A stretch of 48,817 bases of DNA from Chloroflexota bacterium (GTDB lineage: Bacteria > Chloroflexota > Limnocylindria > Limnocylindrales > CSP1-4), in contig JAJYNJ010000057.1 of the NCBI GenBank assembly GCA_021786385.1, positions 1 through 48,817 on the forward strand. The letters run 5' to 3'. The notes below the pieces were generated by a model. That model did no database searches, was not told the DNA's origin, and saw only the letters and a list, made by a program, of their open reading frames with translations. Both the position numbers and the translations under genes were made by a program. Below, in pieces: positions 31,142 to 40,804 of this stretch. Every line of letters begins with the position of its first letter. Position 1 is the first letter of the stretch.

Positions 31142-33295
31142 CTACGGCCGGATCCGCTTCTCGCGCGGCAGCGGCGGCATCCCGCGCCGCCCCTGCACCA
31201 AGAAGTGCCGGAACCAGGCCACCACCTGCACGATGTTCTCGACGCGCCGGAACGGGGTGCCGCTGCGCGTCAGTTCGTGTGTCTCCTCGGGGACCCGCAT
31301 CAGCCGCACCGGACGCTTGAACGCGCGCAGCACCGCGAACAGCTCCTCGGCCTGCGTGATCGGCACGCGCAGGTCCTGCTCGGCGTGTTGGATCAGGAGC
31401 GGCGTCCGCACCCGCTCGGCATGGGCGATCGGGCTGTGCTGCCAGTAGACCTCGTGGTCCTCCCAGGGGTTCACGCCGTACTCTTCCGTCCCGAACATCG
31501 GACCGCCGATGTCGCCCGAGAGCATCTGCGACGTCATGTCGTTCACCGACCGCGCCGTCAGCGCCGCCCGGAACCGATCGGTGTGCCCAACGATCCAGCT
31601 CGTCAGGTACCCGCCGTACGAGCCGCCCGTCACGCCTAGCCGAGCGGGGTCCGCCAGGCCGTCGGCCAGCAGGGCATCGAGCCCCGCCATGACGTCCGCC
31701 ATCGGTCCGTTGCCCCAGTCGCGGTAGTTCGCCCGCACGAAGTCCTGGCCGTAGCCCTCGGATCCACGCGGATTGCACGCGTACACGCTGATCCCGGCGG
31801 CCACCAGGCACTGCCACTCCCAAAACGGCGCGTACCCGTAGAGCGTGGCCGGCCCGCCGTGGATCTCGACGACCAGCGGCACCGGACGCCCGTCCTGCGC
31901 CGCCCGTTCGTCGTTGGGCCGCGCCGCGGGGTAGAACCACCCCTGGATCCGGCGCCCCTCCACCTCGTGCCAGCGGGTCTCCGGCGCGACCAGGGCGATC
32001 TCCCCCCAGCGCGTCGCCATCAAGTCACTGACGCGCCGCAGGCGATCGGCCGACAGTGGGTCCCGCTGGCCGGCCGCCACCTCCAGGACGACCACCTCCG
32101 GGGCGTGCGTGGCATCCGCCACGGTCGCCGCGATGCGCACGTCCCCGTGGGCGAGCGGTACCTGTTGGATGCGCGAGAGGTACTGGCGGCCGAGTGTCAG
32201 CCGCTCCACGCGGGCCGTCTCGGCCTCCACCCGCCAGAGTTCGTAGCTGCCCTCGATCGGCGCGGCGAAGGTGATCCAGCGGCCGTCACCGCTCCAGTGC
32301 AGCGTGGTCGCGCCGCCCCCGATCAAGTCGCTGCCCATGCTGGCGCCGACCATCAGGTCGGTCGCGCCGGTGAGGTCCTGGCCCTCCTGCTCCGGTGCCG
32401 CCGGGAAGCGCCAGACGTCGCGGCGGGCCGGTCCGCGCCCCTGATAGCGGTGCCCGACCGCAGCGATCCAGCGCCCGTCGGGGCTCCACGCCGGCGCCGA
32501 GAACTCGCGCCGCCCACGCCCGCCCGTCAGCCGCTCGACCCGCCCGGACTCCAGGTCGAGCAGGAAGAGGTCCATCTGCCAGTCCAGGTCGTGGTCGCGG
32601 TGACGCCGTGACTCGAAGACGATGCGCCGGCCGTCCGGGCTCCAGTCGAAGGCCCCGTCGTTGTGTCGGCCCCCGGTCAAGCGGCGCGCGGCGCCCGAGT
32701 CGGCGTCCACGAGCCAGAGGTGCGTGAAGCGGTCGTGCACGAACCCGACGCCGTTGTACTGGTACTGCAGGCGATCGATGAACCGGTAATCGGACTCCGG
32801 CGGTTCGCCCGGCTCGCGCCGCGCTCGCGTCGCCCGGGTGGCCGTCTCGGACGTGCTGAGCACGCACAAGTGGGTGCCGTCCGGGCTCCACCCCAGGTCC
32901 CGCACGTCGTGTGGCAGGTGCGTGAGTTCGCGGGCCTCGCCGCCCGCCAACGGCAGCACCCAGACCTGCGTCGCCCCGTCTACGAGCTTCTCGTCGCGGT
33001 CGGGGAGCGAGCCGCCGCCTCCAGTCTGCAACACCGCCGCCCGGTCGGACAGGAAGGCGAGCTGCGTGCCATCAGGGCTCCAGCGCGGGTGCGTGTCGTG
33101 GCGCGCGCCGAGCGTGACCTGGCGCGCGGGAACCGAGCCATCGGTCGGCGCGATCCAGACTGCCTCCCGGTAGTCGTCCTTGGCCGGGCCCACGGCCTTG
33201 ACCGTGAAGGCGACCAGGCGACCGTCCGGTGACAGCCGTACCTCGGTCGGCACGCGAAGGTCATACAGATCGGCAGGCAGCGGCGGTCTCGACAT
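31142..33295 (-). CDS. S9-family serine peptidase (acylaminoacyl/prolyl oligopeptidase type)
   Basis: The 717-residue enzyme has an N-terminal beta-propeller with repeated WSPDG blades (at least five copies) and a C-terminal alpha/beta hydrolase domain. The catalytic serine lies in TGGSYGGYL, with the aspartate in AEQDLRVP and the histidine in EETHEL. EIHGGPATLYG is the oxyanion-side segment. It should cleave short peptides in the cytoplasm; no signal peptide is visible at the chosen start, ATG 33295 with AGAAGGA upstream. The open frame extends far beyond this but without homology. Confidence 0.93.
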   Translation of the reverse strand: MSRPPLPADLYDLRVPTEVRLSPDGRLVAFTVKAVGPAKDDYREAVWIAPTDGSVPARQVTLGARHDTHPRWSPDGTQLAFLSDRAAVLQTGGGGSLPDRDEKLVDGATQVWVLPLAGGEARELTHLPHDVRDLGWSPDGTHLCVLSTSETATRATRARREPGEPPESDYRFIDRLQYQYNGVGFVHDRFTHLWLVDADSGAARRLTGGRHNDGAFDWSPDGRRIVFESRRHRDHDLDWQMDLFLLDLESGRVERLTGGRGRREFSAPAWSPDGRWIAAVGHRYQGRGPARRDVWRFPAAPEQEGQDLTGATDLMVGASMGSDLIGGGATTLHWSGDGRWITFAAPIEGSYELWRVEAETARVERLTLGRQYLSRIQQVPLAHGDVRIAATVADATHAPEVVVLEVAAGQRDPLSADRLRRVSDLMATRWGEIALVAPETRWHEVEGRRIQGWFYPAARPNDERAAQDGRPVPLVVEIHGGPATLYGYAPFWEWQCLVAAGISVYACNPRGSEGYGQDFVRANYRDWGNGPMADVMAGLDALLADGLADPARLGVTGGSYGGYLTSWIVGHTDRFRAALTARSVNDMTSQMLSGDIGGPMFGTEEYGVNPWEDHEVYWQHSPIAHAERVRTPLLIQHAEQDLRVPITQAEELFAVLRAFKRPVRLMRVPEETHELTRSGTPFRRVENIVQVVAWFRHFLVQGRRGMPPLPREKRIRP

Positions 33296-33418
33296 CGGTC
33301 CTTCTCGGTGCGGTGCTGGCCCGGTCGGCGACCGGCGGCGCGGGGAGCTTCCCCGCGAGTCTATCGCCGGCGCGCGCCGTGGGCGGGATTCCGGTGCGGG
33401 CACGGCTACAATCGCAGC

Positions 33419-33796
33419 ATGCCCTCCACGTATACGGCCGGCGGCGAGTACCTCACACCCACGCGCATCCATGCCGACCGCGCCGCGGGCCGGCTCGAGA
33501 TCGACTGGGCGGACGGCCATCGAACCGTGTACGAGACGGTCACCCTGCGCTGGCTCTGCCCCTGCGCCTACTGCCGCGGCGAGGCGGGAGAGCCGGGTTG
33601 GCTCGATACGGCCCCGACCCTCACCCCCGACCAGACTCGCCTCGTCGATGTCCAGCTGGTGGGCACCTACGCGATCGCGCCGACGTGGGGCGACGGCCAC
33701 CACACCGGGTACTACACCTTCGAGCAGCTGCGCGAGAACTGCCCCTGCCCGGAGTGCGAGGCGCGCCGCGTGGCGCGCGCGGCCATGGAGCGCTGA
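33419..33796 (+). CDS. DUF971 domain protein
   Basis: The 125-residue protein matches the DUF971 (gamma-butyrobetaine hydroxylase N-terminal-like) fold: RLEIDWADGHRTVY, LRWLCPCAYCRG and a late TWGDGHHTGYYTFEQLR. It has Cys pairs CPCAYC and CPCPEC. Stand-alone members are linked to Fe-S protein biogenesis in some bacteria; no such genes are nearby. Start is ATG at 33419, divergent from the S9 peptidase, and the YbjQ-family gene follows after 12 bases. Confidence 0.9.
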   Translation: MPSTYTAGGEYLTPTRIHADRAAGRLEIDWADGHRTVYETVTLRWLCPCAYCRGEAGEPGWLDTAPTLTPDQTRLVDVQLVGTYAIAPTWGDGHHTGYYTFEQLRENCPCPECEARRVARAAMER

Positions 33797-33808
33797 AGGA
33801 GAGCAGCC

Positions 33809-34153
33809 GTGATCATCAGCACGACCAATTTCGTCGCCGGCTACCGCATCGCCGAGACCAAGGGCCAGTGCTTCGGCGTGGTGGTCCGCAGCCGCGGTCT
33901 CGCCGGCAACGTCGCCGCCGGGCTCCGCTCGCTCGTCGGAGGCGAGATCAAGGAATACACCGAGCTGCTCGAGGATGCACGGCGGCACGCGATCGACCGG
34001 ATGGTGGCCAACGCGACCGCGATGGGCGCCAACGCGATCCTCTCGATGCGGTTCGATAGCTCGGAGATGGGCCAGACGATGACCGAGATCGTGGCCTACG
34101 GCACGGCCGTGATCATCGAGCCGGGGCAGTCCGGGTACGAGCAACCGCGCTGA
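33809..34153 (+). CDS. YbjQ/UPF0145-family protein
   Basis: The 114-residue protein shows the family pattern TTNFVAGYRIAETKGQCFG, GLRSLVGGEIKEYTELLEDARRHAIDRM and ANAILSMRFDSSEM. Members form pentameric rings and are annotated as putative heavy-metal-binding proteins, with no settled role. Start is GTG at 33809 with GGAGAG upstream. It is probably co-transcribed with the DUF971 gene and the next small membrane protein. Confidence 0.93.
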   Translation: MIISTTNFVAGYRIAETKGQCFGVVVRSRGLAGNVAAGLRSLVGGEIKEYTELLEDARRHAIDRMVANATAMGANAILSMRFDSSEMGQTMTEIVAYGTAVIIEPGQSGYEQPR

Positions 34154-34181
34154 GCGCGAGTGGAGGCCGGCAGGAGGAGGC

Positions 34182-34565
34182 ATGGGCAGCACGGGCCTCT
34201 CGCTGCTGCTGCGGGGCGCGCTCGGCGGCGCGGGTGCGCTCGTCTTCCTGCTGGGGCTAGCAGCCATCGGCACGGGCGACCCCGTGGCGGGAGCGTGGCT
34301 GCTGATCGCAGGCGCGATCCTGATCCTGATCGCGCTCTACGAGCAGACCCGCTACCGCGCCGGCGATCCTCGCACGCCGCCCGGGGCCACCGCACCGCCG
34401 GGTCCGCCCTGGGCTCCGCGGCCACCGGCCGCAGCGGCGGCCGGTCCCGCCCCGAGCCGCTATCAGCGCACGGACGAGGTGTTCGACGATCCCACCACCG
34501 GACAGCGCCTCCGCGTCTGGTTCGATCCGGTGACCGGCGACCGGCGCTACGTGCCGGAACCCTGA
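34182..34565 (+). CDS. Hypothetical small membrane protein
   Basis: A 127-residue protein with two hydrophobic helices in the first 50 residues (ALGGAGALVFLLGLAAI and GAWLLIAGAILILIALY). A Pro/Ala/Gly-rich linker follows, then a soluble tail containing DEVFDDPTTGQRLRVWFDPVTGDRRYVPEP. The last part looks like a small beta-hairpin motif (TGQRxRVWFDPxTGxRRY), suggesting a tail that binds something. I do not recognise the family. GGAGGAGG precedes the start. It ends six bases before ppk1. Confidence 0.75.
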   Translation: MGSTGLSLLLRGALGGAGALVFLLGLAAIGTGDPVAGAWLLIAGAILILIALYEQTRYRAGDPRTPPGATAPPGPPWAPRPPAAAAAGPAPSRYQRTDEVFDDPTTGQRLRVWFDPVTGDRRYVPEP

Positions 34566-34571
34566 GACGCG

Positions 34572-36698
34572 ATGACCGCGGTCCGTCCCACCGGCGGTCA
34601 GGCCACCGGCACGCCGCGCGCAGGCCGGCGCGATCGCCATGCGTCCGCGATGCCGTATACCAACCGCGAGCTCAGCTGGCTCGATTTCAACGCACGGGTC
34701 CTCCACGAGGCGATCGACGAGCGCAATCCGCTGCTGGAGCGGGCGCGGTTCCTCGCGATCTTCGCCAGCAACCTCGACGAGTTCTTCCAGGTGCGCGTCG
34801 CGGGCGTCAAGCAGCAGATGGCCGCCGGTGGCGCTCAGCGCACGCCCGACGGGCTGAGCCCAGCTGAGACGCTGCGCGCGATCCGGGCGAAGGTGCTGCC
34901 GCTCGTCGCGCGCCATTCGGAGGCCTGGGCACACGTACGCCGCGAGCTGGCCGGGCACGGCATCCGCATCGTGACCTGGGCCGAACGGCCGGAACGGCAC
35001 CTGGAGCTGCGCCAGCGCTTCATCGACGAGATCTTCCCGGTGCTCACCCCGCTGGCCGTCGATCCGGGCCATCCGTTCCCCTACATCAGCAACCTGTCGC
35101 TCTCGCTGGCGGTCACGGTGCGGGATCCGGAGACCGGCGAACGCCGGTTCGCACGGATCAAGGTCCCACCCGTGCTGCCCCGCCTCGTCGAGGTCGGCGT
35201 GCGGACCTACATGCTGCTGGAACAGATCATCGCCGCGAACCTCGACGTGCTCTTCCCGGGCATGGAGATCCTGGAGCACCACCTGTTCCGCGTGACGCGC
35301 AACGCCGACCTCTCGATCGAGGAGGACGAGGCGGACGACCTGCTGCTGGCGATCCAGGAAGAGCTGCGCCGGCGACGCTTCGGTGAAGTCGTGCGCCTGG
35401 AGGTAGAACGCTCCATGCCCGCGGAGACCCGCGGGCTCCTCGAACGCGGCCTGCAGTGCTCACCCGAGGACGTCTACGAGGTGGCGGGGACGCTGGACCT
35501 GACCGCGCTCTTCGAGATCGCGGAGCTGGACGTGCCCACCCTCCAGCTGCCGCCCTGGACCCCCGTCACGCCGCCGCGCCTCGCCCCGACCGACCCGGAC
35601 GAGCCGGTGGACGTCTTCGCCGCCATCCGCGAGGGCGACATCCTGGTCCATCACCCGTACGAGTCGTTTGCGCGCACCGTGCAGCGCTTCGTGGAGCAGG
35701 CCGCCGACGACCCCGATGTGCTCGCCATCAAGCAGACGCTTTACCGCACGAGCGGGGACTCGCCAATCGTCCAGGCGCTCATCCGGGCCGCGGAGCGCGG
35801 CAAGCAGGTCGTGGTGCTCGTCGAGCTCAAGGCGCGCTTCGACGAGGAGGCCAACATCGGGTGGGCGCGGGCGCTGGAGCGCGCCGGCGCCCACGTCGTC
35901 TATGGACTGGTGGGGCTCAAGACGCACTCGAAGACGATGCTGGTCGTGCGCCGCGAGGGCCGCGGCCTGCGGCGCTACGTCCATATCGGAACCGGCAACT
36001 ACAACACGAAGACGGCCCGCATCTACGTCGACCTGGGGCTGCTGAGCTGTCGCTCGGAGCTCGGTGCCGACGTGACCGATCTGTTCAACTTCCTCACCGG
36101 GCTCTCGCGGCAGCGCTCGTTCCGTCGCCTGCTCGTGGCGCCCTTCGGCCTGCGCGAGGCGATGATCGCGCGGATCGACCGCGAGATCGAGCGCCAGGCG
36201 GCCGCCGGTGACGGGCGCATCGTGCTCAAGCTCAACGCGATCGTGGACCCCGCGATCGTTCGCGCGCTCTACCGGGCCAGCCAAGCGGGGGTCCAGATCG
36301 ACCTAGTCGTACGCGGCATCTGTTCGCTGCGGCCGGGGCTCCCCGGCGTCAGCGAGACCATCCGCGTCCGCTCGATCATCGGGCGGTTCTTGGAGCACTC
36401 GCGGATCTTCTATTTCCGCAACGGCGGCGACGAGGAATTCTCGATCGGATCGGCCGACATGATGGAGCGCAACCTCGACCGCCGCGTCGAAGCTGTCACA
36501 CCGGTCGACGACCCTGTGCTCCGCGAACGACTGCGCGAGATTCTCGACGTGATGCTGCGCGACGATCGGCGGGCGTGGGAGCTGGGGGCGGATGGCGTTT
36601 GGCGGCGGGTCGAGACGCTGCTGCCCGAAGCGGCCGGCGTCGACACATTCGAGGTGATGATGGCGCAGGCACTCGAAACGGCGCAGGGCGCGGAATGA
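34572..36698 (+). CDS. ppk1: Polyphosphate kinase 1
   Basis: The 708-residue enzyme makes long-chain polyphosphate from ATP. Family landmarks are NRELSWLDFNARVLHEA at the start of the N-domain, PFPYISNLSLSLAV, ALIRAAERGKQVVVLVELKARFDEE and KTHSKTMLVVRRE. The autophosphorylated histidine is His471 in YVHIGTGNYN, and a second conserved histidine lies in LEHSRIFYF. The first 26 residues before MPYTNRELSW are extra; ATG at 34650 would remove them. The following genes encode other polyphosphate/phosphate functions. Confidence 0.96.
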   Translation: MTAVRPTGGQATGTPRAGRRDRHASAMPYTNRELSWLDFNARVLHEAIDERNPLLERARFLAIFASNLDEFFQVRVAGVKQQMAAGGAQRTPDGLSPAETLRAIRAKVLPLVARHSEAWAHVRRELAGHGIRIVTWAERPERHLELRQRFIDEIFPVLTPLAVDPGHPFPYISNLSLSLAVTVRDPETGERRFARIKVPPVLPRLVEVGVRTYMLLEQIIAANLDVLFPGMEILEHHLFRVTRNADLSIEEDEADDLLLAIQEELRRRRFGEVVRLEVERSMPAETRGLLERGLQCSPEDVYEVAGTLDLTALFEIAELDVPTLQLPPWTPVTPPRLAPTDPDEPVDVFAAIREGDILVHHPYESFARTVQRFVEQAADDPDVLAIKQTLYRTSGDSPIVQALIRAAERGKQVVVLVELKARFDEEANIGWARALERAGAHVVYGLVGLKTHSKTMLVVRREGRGLRRYVHIGTGNYNTKTARIYVDLGLLSCRSELGADVTDLFNFLTGLSRQRSFRRLLVAPFGLREAMIARIDREIERQAAAGDGRIVLKLNAIVDPAIVRALYRASQAGVQIDLVVRGICSLRPGLPGVSETIRVRSIIGRFLEHSRIFYFRNGGDEEFSIGSADMMERNLDRRVEAVTPVDDPVLRERLREILDVMLRDDRRAWELGADGVWRRVETLLPEAAGVDTFEVMMAQALETAQGAE

Positions 36699-36738
36699 AC
36701 CGCGGCGCTCCCGGCAGGTGCGGCGGCGGGGACGTGCG

Positions 36739-38481
36739 GTGAGCGCCGGCGGCGGTTCCGGTGGGTCGCCGGGCAGCGCGCCCGTAGGGCATGGCCCGCT
36801 CGAGGTCGAGCTCAAGTACGACGTGCTCGACCGCGCCGCCTTGCAGCCGCTTCTGGATGCGCCGGCGCTGGCGGGGCTCGCCGCGGGTCCATGGCGCGAG
36901 ACGGATGTCGAGGACCGCTACGTCGACACGCCGGGACGCGCCCTGGAGCGGCTCGGGTACGCGGCACGCATCCGGCGCCGTGGCCGCCGCACGACGCTCG
37001 ACCTCAAGTCGCTGACGCCGGCCGACGGCGCGCTCCACCGCCGCGAGGAGCTGGAGGGGCCGGCAGGCGACGGGCTCGACCCGCACGCGTGGCCGTCGAG
37101 CGACGCCCGCGAGCTGCTGCTGCGCGCGCTCGGGTCCGAGCCGCTCGAGGAGCGCTTCCGCATCCGGCAACGGCGCATGGTCCGTGACCTGCGCGGCGCA
37201 GACGGCGCGGCCGAGCTGAGCCTCGACGAGGTGGAGGTGCTGCACGGCGACGAGCGGCTGGGGAGACTGACGGTGCTGGAGGTGGAGCTGCGGGGCGGAG
37301 ACGAGGCGCTCCTCAGCGGTGTCGCGACCGCCCTCGAGGCGAGCGGCGTAGTGCGGGCGTCAGCTCGCTCGAAGTTCGAAGTGGCGGGCGAGCTGCTGGT
37401 CCGCGAGCACGCGGCACCGGCGGACGCGACCGCGCTCGAGACCGTCGCCCCGGCGCCTGCCCCGGCCGGCGACGTCACCCCTGTCGAGGCGGCCGCCCGC
37501 GCGACTCCGGCATCTCCACCCACCGCCGCTGAGCGCCTGATCCGGGCCGTCGGCAAGACGCCCGGCGTCGTCGCGGACGACCTCTTCGCGGAGGCCGGAC
37601 GCAAGGTGATCCGCTTCCATCTCGCGCGCATGCTGGCCGCCGAGGCCGGCACCCGCTCGTCCCGCGATCCCGAGGATCTGCACAAGATGCGGGTCGCGAC
37701 GCGCCGTATGCGGGCCGCATGGCGCGTCTTCGGCGCCGGGTTCCGCCGCGGCCGCGTACGGCGCTCCGTCGGCGCGCTGCGGACGCTGGCCGGACACCTC
37801 GGCACCGTACGCGACCTGGACGTCCTCCTGGACGGCCTGGCGGTCCACGCGGCAACGCTCGATGAGGCCGCGCGGCCGGCGCTCGAACCGCTCGCCGACG
37901 CCTGGCGCGTGCAACGCCACCGGGCCCAGGTGGCGCTCGTCCACTACCTCGACTCGGGCGCGTACCGGCGCTTCGTCGACGATCAGCTGGCGTTCGTCGA
38001 GGCCCCCGGCCAGGATGCGATCCCGGCCGGTCCCACCGACCCGCGACGGGTGCGCGACACCGCGCCCAGTCGTCTGTGGACCGCCTACGAAGGGGTGCGC
38101 GCATACGACGGGGTGCTGCCCTGGGCCGATCTCGCGACGCTGCACCAGCTGCGCATCGTCGGCAAGCGCCTCCGCTATGCGCTCGAGTTCTTCCGCGAGC
38201 CGCTCGGCCCCGACGCGGCGATGCTGATCGAGCGGATCACGGGGCTTCAGGACCACCTGGGCCTGCTGCACGACGCCGATGTCGCCGCCGGGCTGGCGCG
38301 CTCGTTCCTCGTCGAGCACGCCACGACGCTCACGCCCGGGGCGGTGGAGGCGGTGGGCCGCTACCTGGCGGACCGCGAACGCGAGACCGCGCGCCTGCGG
38401 CGGACGATCGGGCCGGTCTGGCGCCGCATCACGTCGGTCGAGTTCAGGCGCGCACTCGGGCGCGCCGTCGCGCAGCTCTGA
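36739..38481 (+). CDS. CYTH-CHAD two-domain protein
   Basis: The 580-residue protein has an N-terminal CYTH (triphosphate tunnel) domain with the ExExK motif in LEVELKY. Conserved basic strands RIRRRGRRTTLDLKS and FRIRQRRMVRDL and acidic ELSLDEVEV and LTVLEVELRG follow. After an Ala/Pro linker (residues 230-260) comes a CHAD domain with DLHKMRVATRRMRAAWRVF and LHQLRIVGKRLRYALEFF. CYTH domains hydrolyse tripolyphosphate; CHAD binds polyphosphate. Adjacent ppk1 supports a polyphosphate role. GTG 36739 is chosen because GGGG precedes it; GTG 36718 is an alternative. Confidence 0.93.
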   Translation: MSAGGGSGGSPGSAPVGHGPLEVELKYDVLDRAALQPLLDAPALAGLAAGPWRETDVEDRYVDTPGRALERLGYAARIRRRGRRTTLDLKSLTPADGALHRREELEGPAGDGLDPHAWPSSDARELLLRALGSEPLEERFRIRQRRMVRDLRGADGAAELSLDEVEVLHGDERLGRLTVLEVELRGGDEALLSGVATALEASGVVRASARSKFEVAGELLVREHAAPADATALETVAPAPAPAGDVTPVEAAARATPASPPTAAERLIRAVGKTPGVVADDLFAEAGRKVIRFHLARMLAAEAGTRSSRDPEDLHKMRVATRRMRAAWRVFGAGFRRGRVRRSVGALRTLAGHLGTVRDLDVLLDGLAVHAATLDEAARPALEPLADAWRVQRHRAQVALVHYLDSGAYRRFVDDQLAFVEAPGQDAIPAGPTDPRRVRDTAPSRLWTAYEGVRAYDGVLPWADLATLHQLRIVGKRLRYALEFFREPLGPDAAMLIERITGLQDHLGLLHDADVAAGLARSFLVEHATTLTPGAVEAVGRYLADRERETARLRRTIGPVWRRITSVEFRRALGRAVAQL

Positions 38482-38503
38482 CCCGCGGCGCGGCCCAGGG
38501 CGA

Positions 38504-38923
38504 TCAGTCGGCGCTCGCCGTCGCTCCGAGCGCACCTGCTGTCGAGGCCGACGCGACCTCGGGCGCTTCGCCCAGCGGCTCCTCCAGTGCACCCTCGTAG
38601 TCCGTCGGCGACGAGGGCGGCAGCGTGGTGCGCAGGCGTTCGGAGAGGGCCCGCACGCGCTCCGCGAGCGCGTCGGCTCGGCTGGCCGCGTCGGCGAAGA
38701 TCGCTTGTGCCTCGACGAGGCGGCGTTCGATGCGCTGCAGCTCCCTGGTCGCGCTGCGGGCCTCGCGCTCGGCCTCGCGGGCTGCCCGGCGCGCGGTCTT
38801 CTTGCCTCCGGCCGCATCAGCCTTCGGCGCCTCGACGCGCGCCGCACCGGCTCCCGCATCGCGCGCCTTCGCCCGCGCTTTCCGGCCGCCTCCTCGATCG
38901 TCCCGAGAATCGCGCTTCGCCAT
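38504..38923 (-). CDS. Basic coiled-coil hypothetical protein
   Basis: The 139-residue protein has a Lys/Arg/Ala-rich N-terminus like a histone tail or AAKPAA protein (residues 1-50) and a long amphipathic helix ARREAEREARSATRELQRIERRLVEAQ continuing to about residue 105. The C-terminus is acidic and Ala-rich. It is convergent with the CYTH-CHAD gene. Such basic coiled-coil proteins often coat polymers such as polyphosphate or PHA granules or DNA; its place in a polyphosphate cluster fits but proves nothing. ATG at 38923 has GGAGG upstream. Confidence 0.7.
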   Translation of the reverse strand: MAKRDSRDDRGGGRKARAKARDAGAGAARVEAPKADAAGGKKTARRAAREAEREARSATRELQRIERRLVEAQAIFADAASRADALAERVRALSERLRTTLPPSSPTDYEGALEEPLGEAPEVASASTAGALGATASAD

Positions 38924-39083
38924 CGCCGTCCTCCTGTGCGTCGCCTCGCGCCTATCCTCGCAGGTCGGCGCGCCGTGCGCATCCTCCATGCGCATCCACC
39001 GTCTGCATGCCTCTGGCCGCTCGCCCGCCACCTCGCGTCCGCGTACCATGCACGGCGCGAGGTTCGATAGGAGCGACGGCGGG

Positions 39084-39602
39084 ATGAGCGACGGCGAACG
39101 ACGACACGGGGGGCACGGCGGTATCGAGCTCTACGTCGTGCGGCACGCACATGCGGGCGATCCGGAGGCATGGCGCGGCCCCGACGACGAGCGCCCACTC
39201 TCGCCCAAGGGCGAGAACCAGGCCGCCCGGCTGGCCGCGTTCCTGACCCGGATCGGCGCCCGGCCTCAGGTGATCCTCACCAGCCCCAGGTTGCGCGCGT
39301 CGCAGACCGCGGCCCCCATCGGCGCGGCCCTCGAGGTCCCGGTACGCCCCGAACCGCTGCTGGCGACCGCGGTCGACCTGGTCGACCTGGAACGGCTGCT
39401 GGCCGCGGCCGGCGATCCGGAACGTGCCATGATCGTGGGCCACGACCCGGACTTCAGCGAGCTCGCGAGCGAGCTCACGGGCGCGGAGGCGTTGCCGCTC
39501 GCCAAGGGATCCGTCGCCCGCATCGACGCCAATCGACCGCTCGTCCCCGGCGCCGGGGTGCTGCGCTGGCTGGTCACCCCCGACCTGCTCAAGGCGCTGT
39601 AG
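39084..39602 (+). CDS. sixA: SixA-type phosphohistidine phosphatase
   Basis: The 172-residue histidine phosphatase has the RHA/RHG motif in YVVRHAHAGD, a conserved arginine in LTSPRLRASQTA and the second histidine in IVGHDPDFSEL. Proteins of this size and pattern are SixA-like and remove phosphate from histidine in phosphotransfer proteins. Placement beside ppk1 (whose mechanism uses phosphohistidine) and a phosphate importer is suggestive only. Start is ATG at 39084. Confidence 0.9.
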   Translation: MSDGERRHGGHGGIELYVVRHAHAGDPEAWRGPDDERPLSPKGENQAARLAAFLTRIGARPQVILTSPRLRASQTAAPIGAALEVPVRPEPLLATAVDLVDLERLLAAAGDPERAMIVGHDPDFSELASELTGAEALPLAKGSVARIDANRPLVPGAGVLRWLVTPDLLKAL

Positions 39603-39724
39603 CGCGACACCGGCCCACCGGGCCGACAGAGGCCGCCACGGCGCGTTACTCTTGTCGCGAACCGAAACCGCGGTCCGACGCCCCGGTATTTCACCATGCG
39701 TCCCACCCCAGGCCCGGAGGTTCC

Positions 39725-40342
39725 ATGCGCATCCGGCTGATCCCGCGCGAGGAGCGGTTCTTCGACCTGTTCGTCGAGGACGCCGCCAATGTCCTGTCGG
39801 CCGCTCGCCATCTCGAGGAGATGCTGCGCAGTTACGACAACATCGAGCAGCGGGCGAAGGAACTCTTCGCGATGGAGCACCATGGCGACGAGATCAGCCA
39901 CAGCATCGGCCGTCGCGTCAATACGACGTTCGTGACCCCGTTCGACCGCGAGGACATCGTAGCGCTGATCTCGGGCCTCGACGACATCCTCGATCTGATC
40001 GAGGAAGTCGCCGACACCTTCATCCTCTACCAGGTCGACGCGCCCACGCCCGCGGCCGTGCAGCAGGCCAAGATCATCGTCAAGCAGTGCGAGGCGATTT
40101 ACGAGGCCCTGCAGCGATTGCGCACGTTCAACGGTCTACAGAAGTACTGGACCGAGATCAACCGGCTCGAGAACGAGGGCGACCGGATCACCCGGGCGGC
40201 GGTCGCAGGCCTCTTCTCAGAGAAGACCAAGGCGACCGACATCATCAAGTGGAAGGACATCTACGGCCTGCTGGAAGCCACGATCGACAAGTGCGAGGAC
40301 GTCGCCGACATCATCGAAAAGATCGTCGTGAAGCACGCCTGA
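39725..40342 (+). CDS. DUF47 family protein, Pit accessory regulator (PhoU-like)
   Basis: This 205-residue all-helical protein is in the DUF47/PhoU-like group: EERFFDLFVEDAANVLSAARHL at the start, EHHGDEISHSI with the metal-binding acidic/histidine helix, LISGLDDILDLIEEVADTF, and a C-terminal KWKDIYGLLEATIDKCEDVADIIE. Such proteins usually sit directly before low-affinity phosphate transporters and control them. Here the pit gene follows after one small intervening gene. GGAGG precedes the ATG at 39725. Confidence 0.93.
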   Translation: MRIRLIPREERFFDLFVEDAANVLSAARHLEEMLRSYDNIEQRAKELFAMEHHGDEISHSIGRRVNTTFVTPFDREDIVALISGLDDILDLIEEVADTFILYQVDAPTPAAVQQAKIIVKQCEAIYEALQRLRTFNGLQKYWTEINRLENEGDRITRAAVAGLFSEKTKATDIIKWKDIYGLLEATIDKCEDVADIIEKIVVKHA

Positions 40343-40462
40343 GACGAACACGACGACCCTGCCGATGGCTCGGCACGCACGGCACATGCCGCCGCGCAGG
40401 CGGCGCATATCCGACGCGGAGGCGCCCCCGGCCGTGATCGCTCGGCCGGGTGTCGCGGACCC

Positions 40463-40804
40463 TCAGAGACCAGCCGCCACCGCAGACTTTGGTCGCCGAC
40501 CGCGGCGCGGCCGCCGCTCCGGTGTCATCAGGCCGACGAGCAGCACATCGCCGCGGACCTGGACAGCGATCTCTTTGCCGGCATCGGCGGCCACCTTCAG
40601 CAGCCGCTGCCGAACCGTGGCCGCCTTTTCCCCGGCTTCGAGCGCCACGCGGAAGACATCGTCGGGGCCTTCCAGCCGATCGATCACCGACTTGCGCAGG
40701 AGTTCGTATTGGGCGAGCCGGGCCTGGGCTGCCGGACTCAGCGCGCGGGCGGAACGGGACGGTTCCGGCGTCATCGCCGACGGATCGGTCTTGCGAATCT
40801 TCAC
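40463..40804 (-). CDS. Hypothetical protein between DUF47 and pit genes
   Basis: A 113-residue protein with a basic N-terminus, two predicted helices (SPAAQARLAQYELLRKSVIDRLE and AGEKAATVRQRLLKVAADAG), a strand EIAVQVRGDVLLVGLM and a basic tail RRPRRGRRPKS. I do not recognise the family. GTG 40804 is chosen because AAGGGA precedes it; ATG 40828 has no such site. It is opposite in direction to its neighbours, splitting the usual DUF47-pit pair. Confidence 0.6.
   Translation of the reverse strand: MKIRKTDPSAMTPEPSRSARALSPAAQARLAQYELLRKSVIDRLEGPDDVFRVALEAGEKAATVRQRLLKVAADAGKEIAVQVRGDVLLVGLMTPERRPRRGRRPKSAVAAGL

Noticed and set aside
33229-34273. Extension of the S9 peptidase frame far upstream of 33295
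   Set aside because: The extension overlaps the DUF971, YbjQ and small membrane protein genes in antisense and has no homology; the ATG at 33295 has a good ribosome-binding site.
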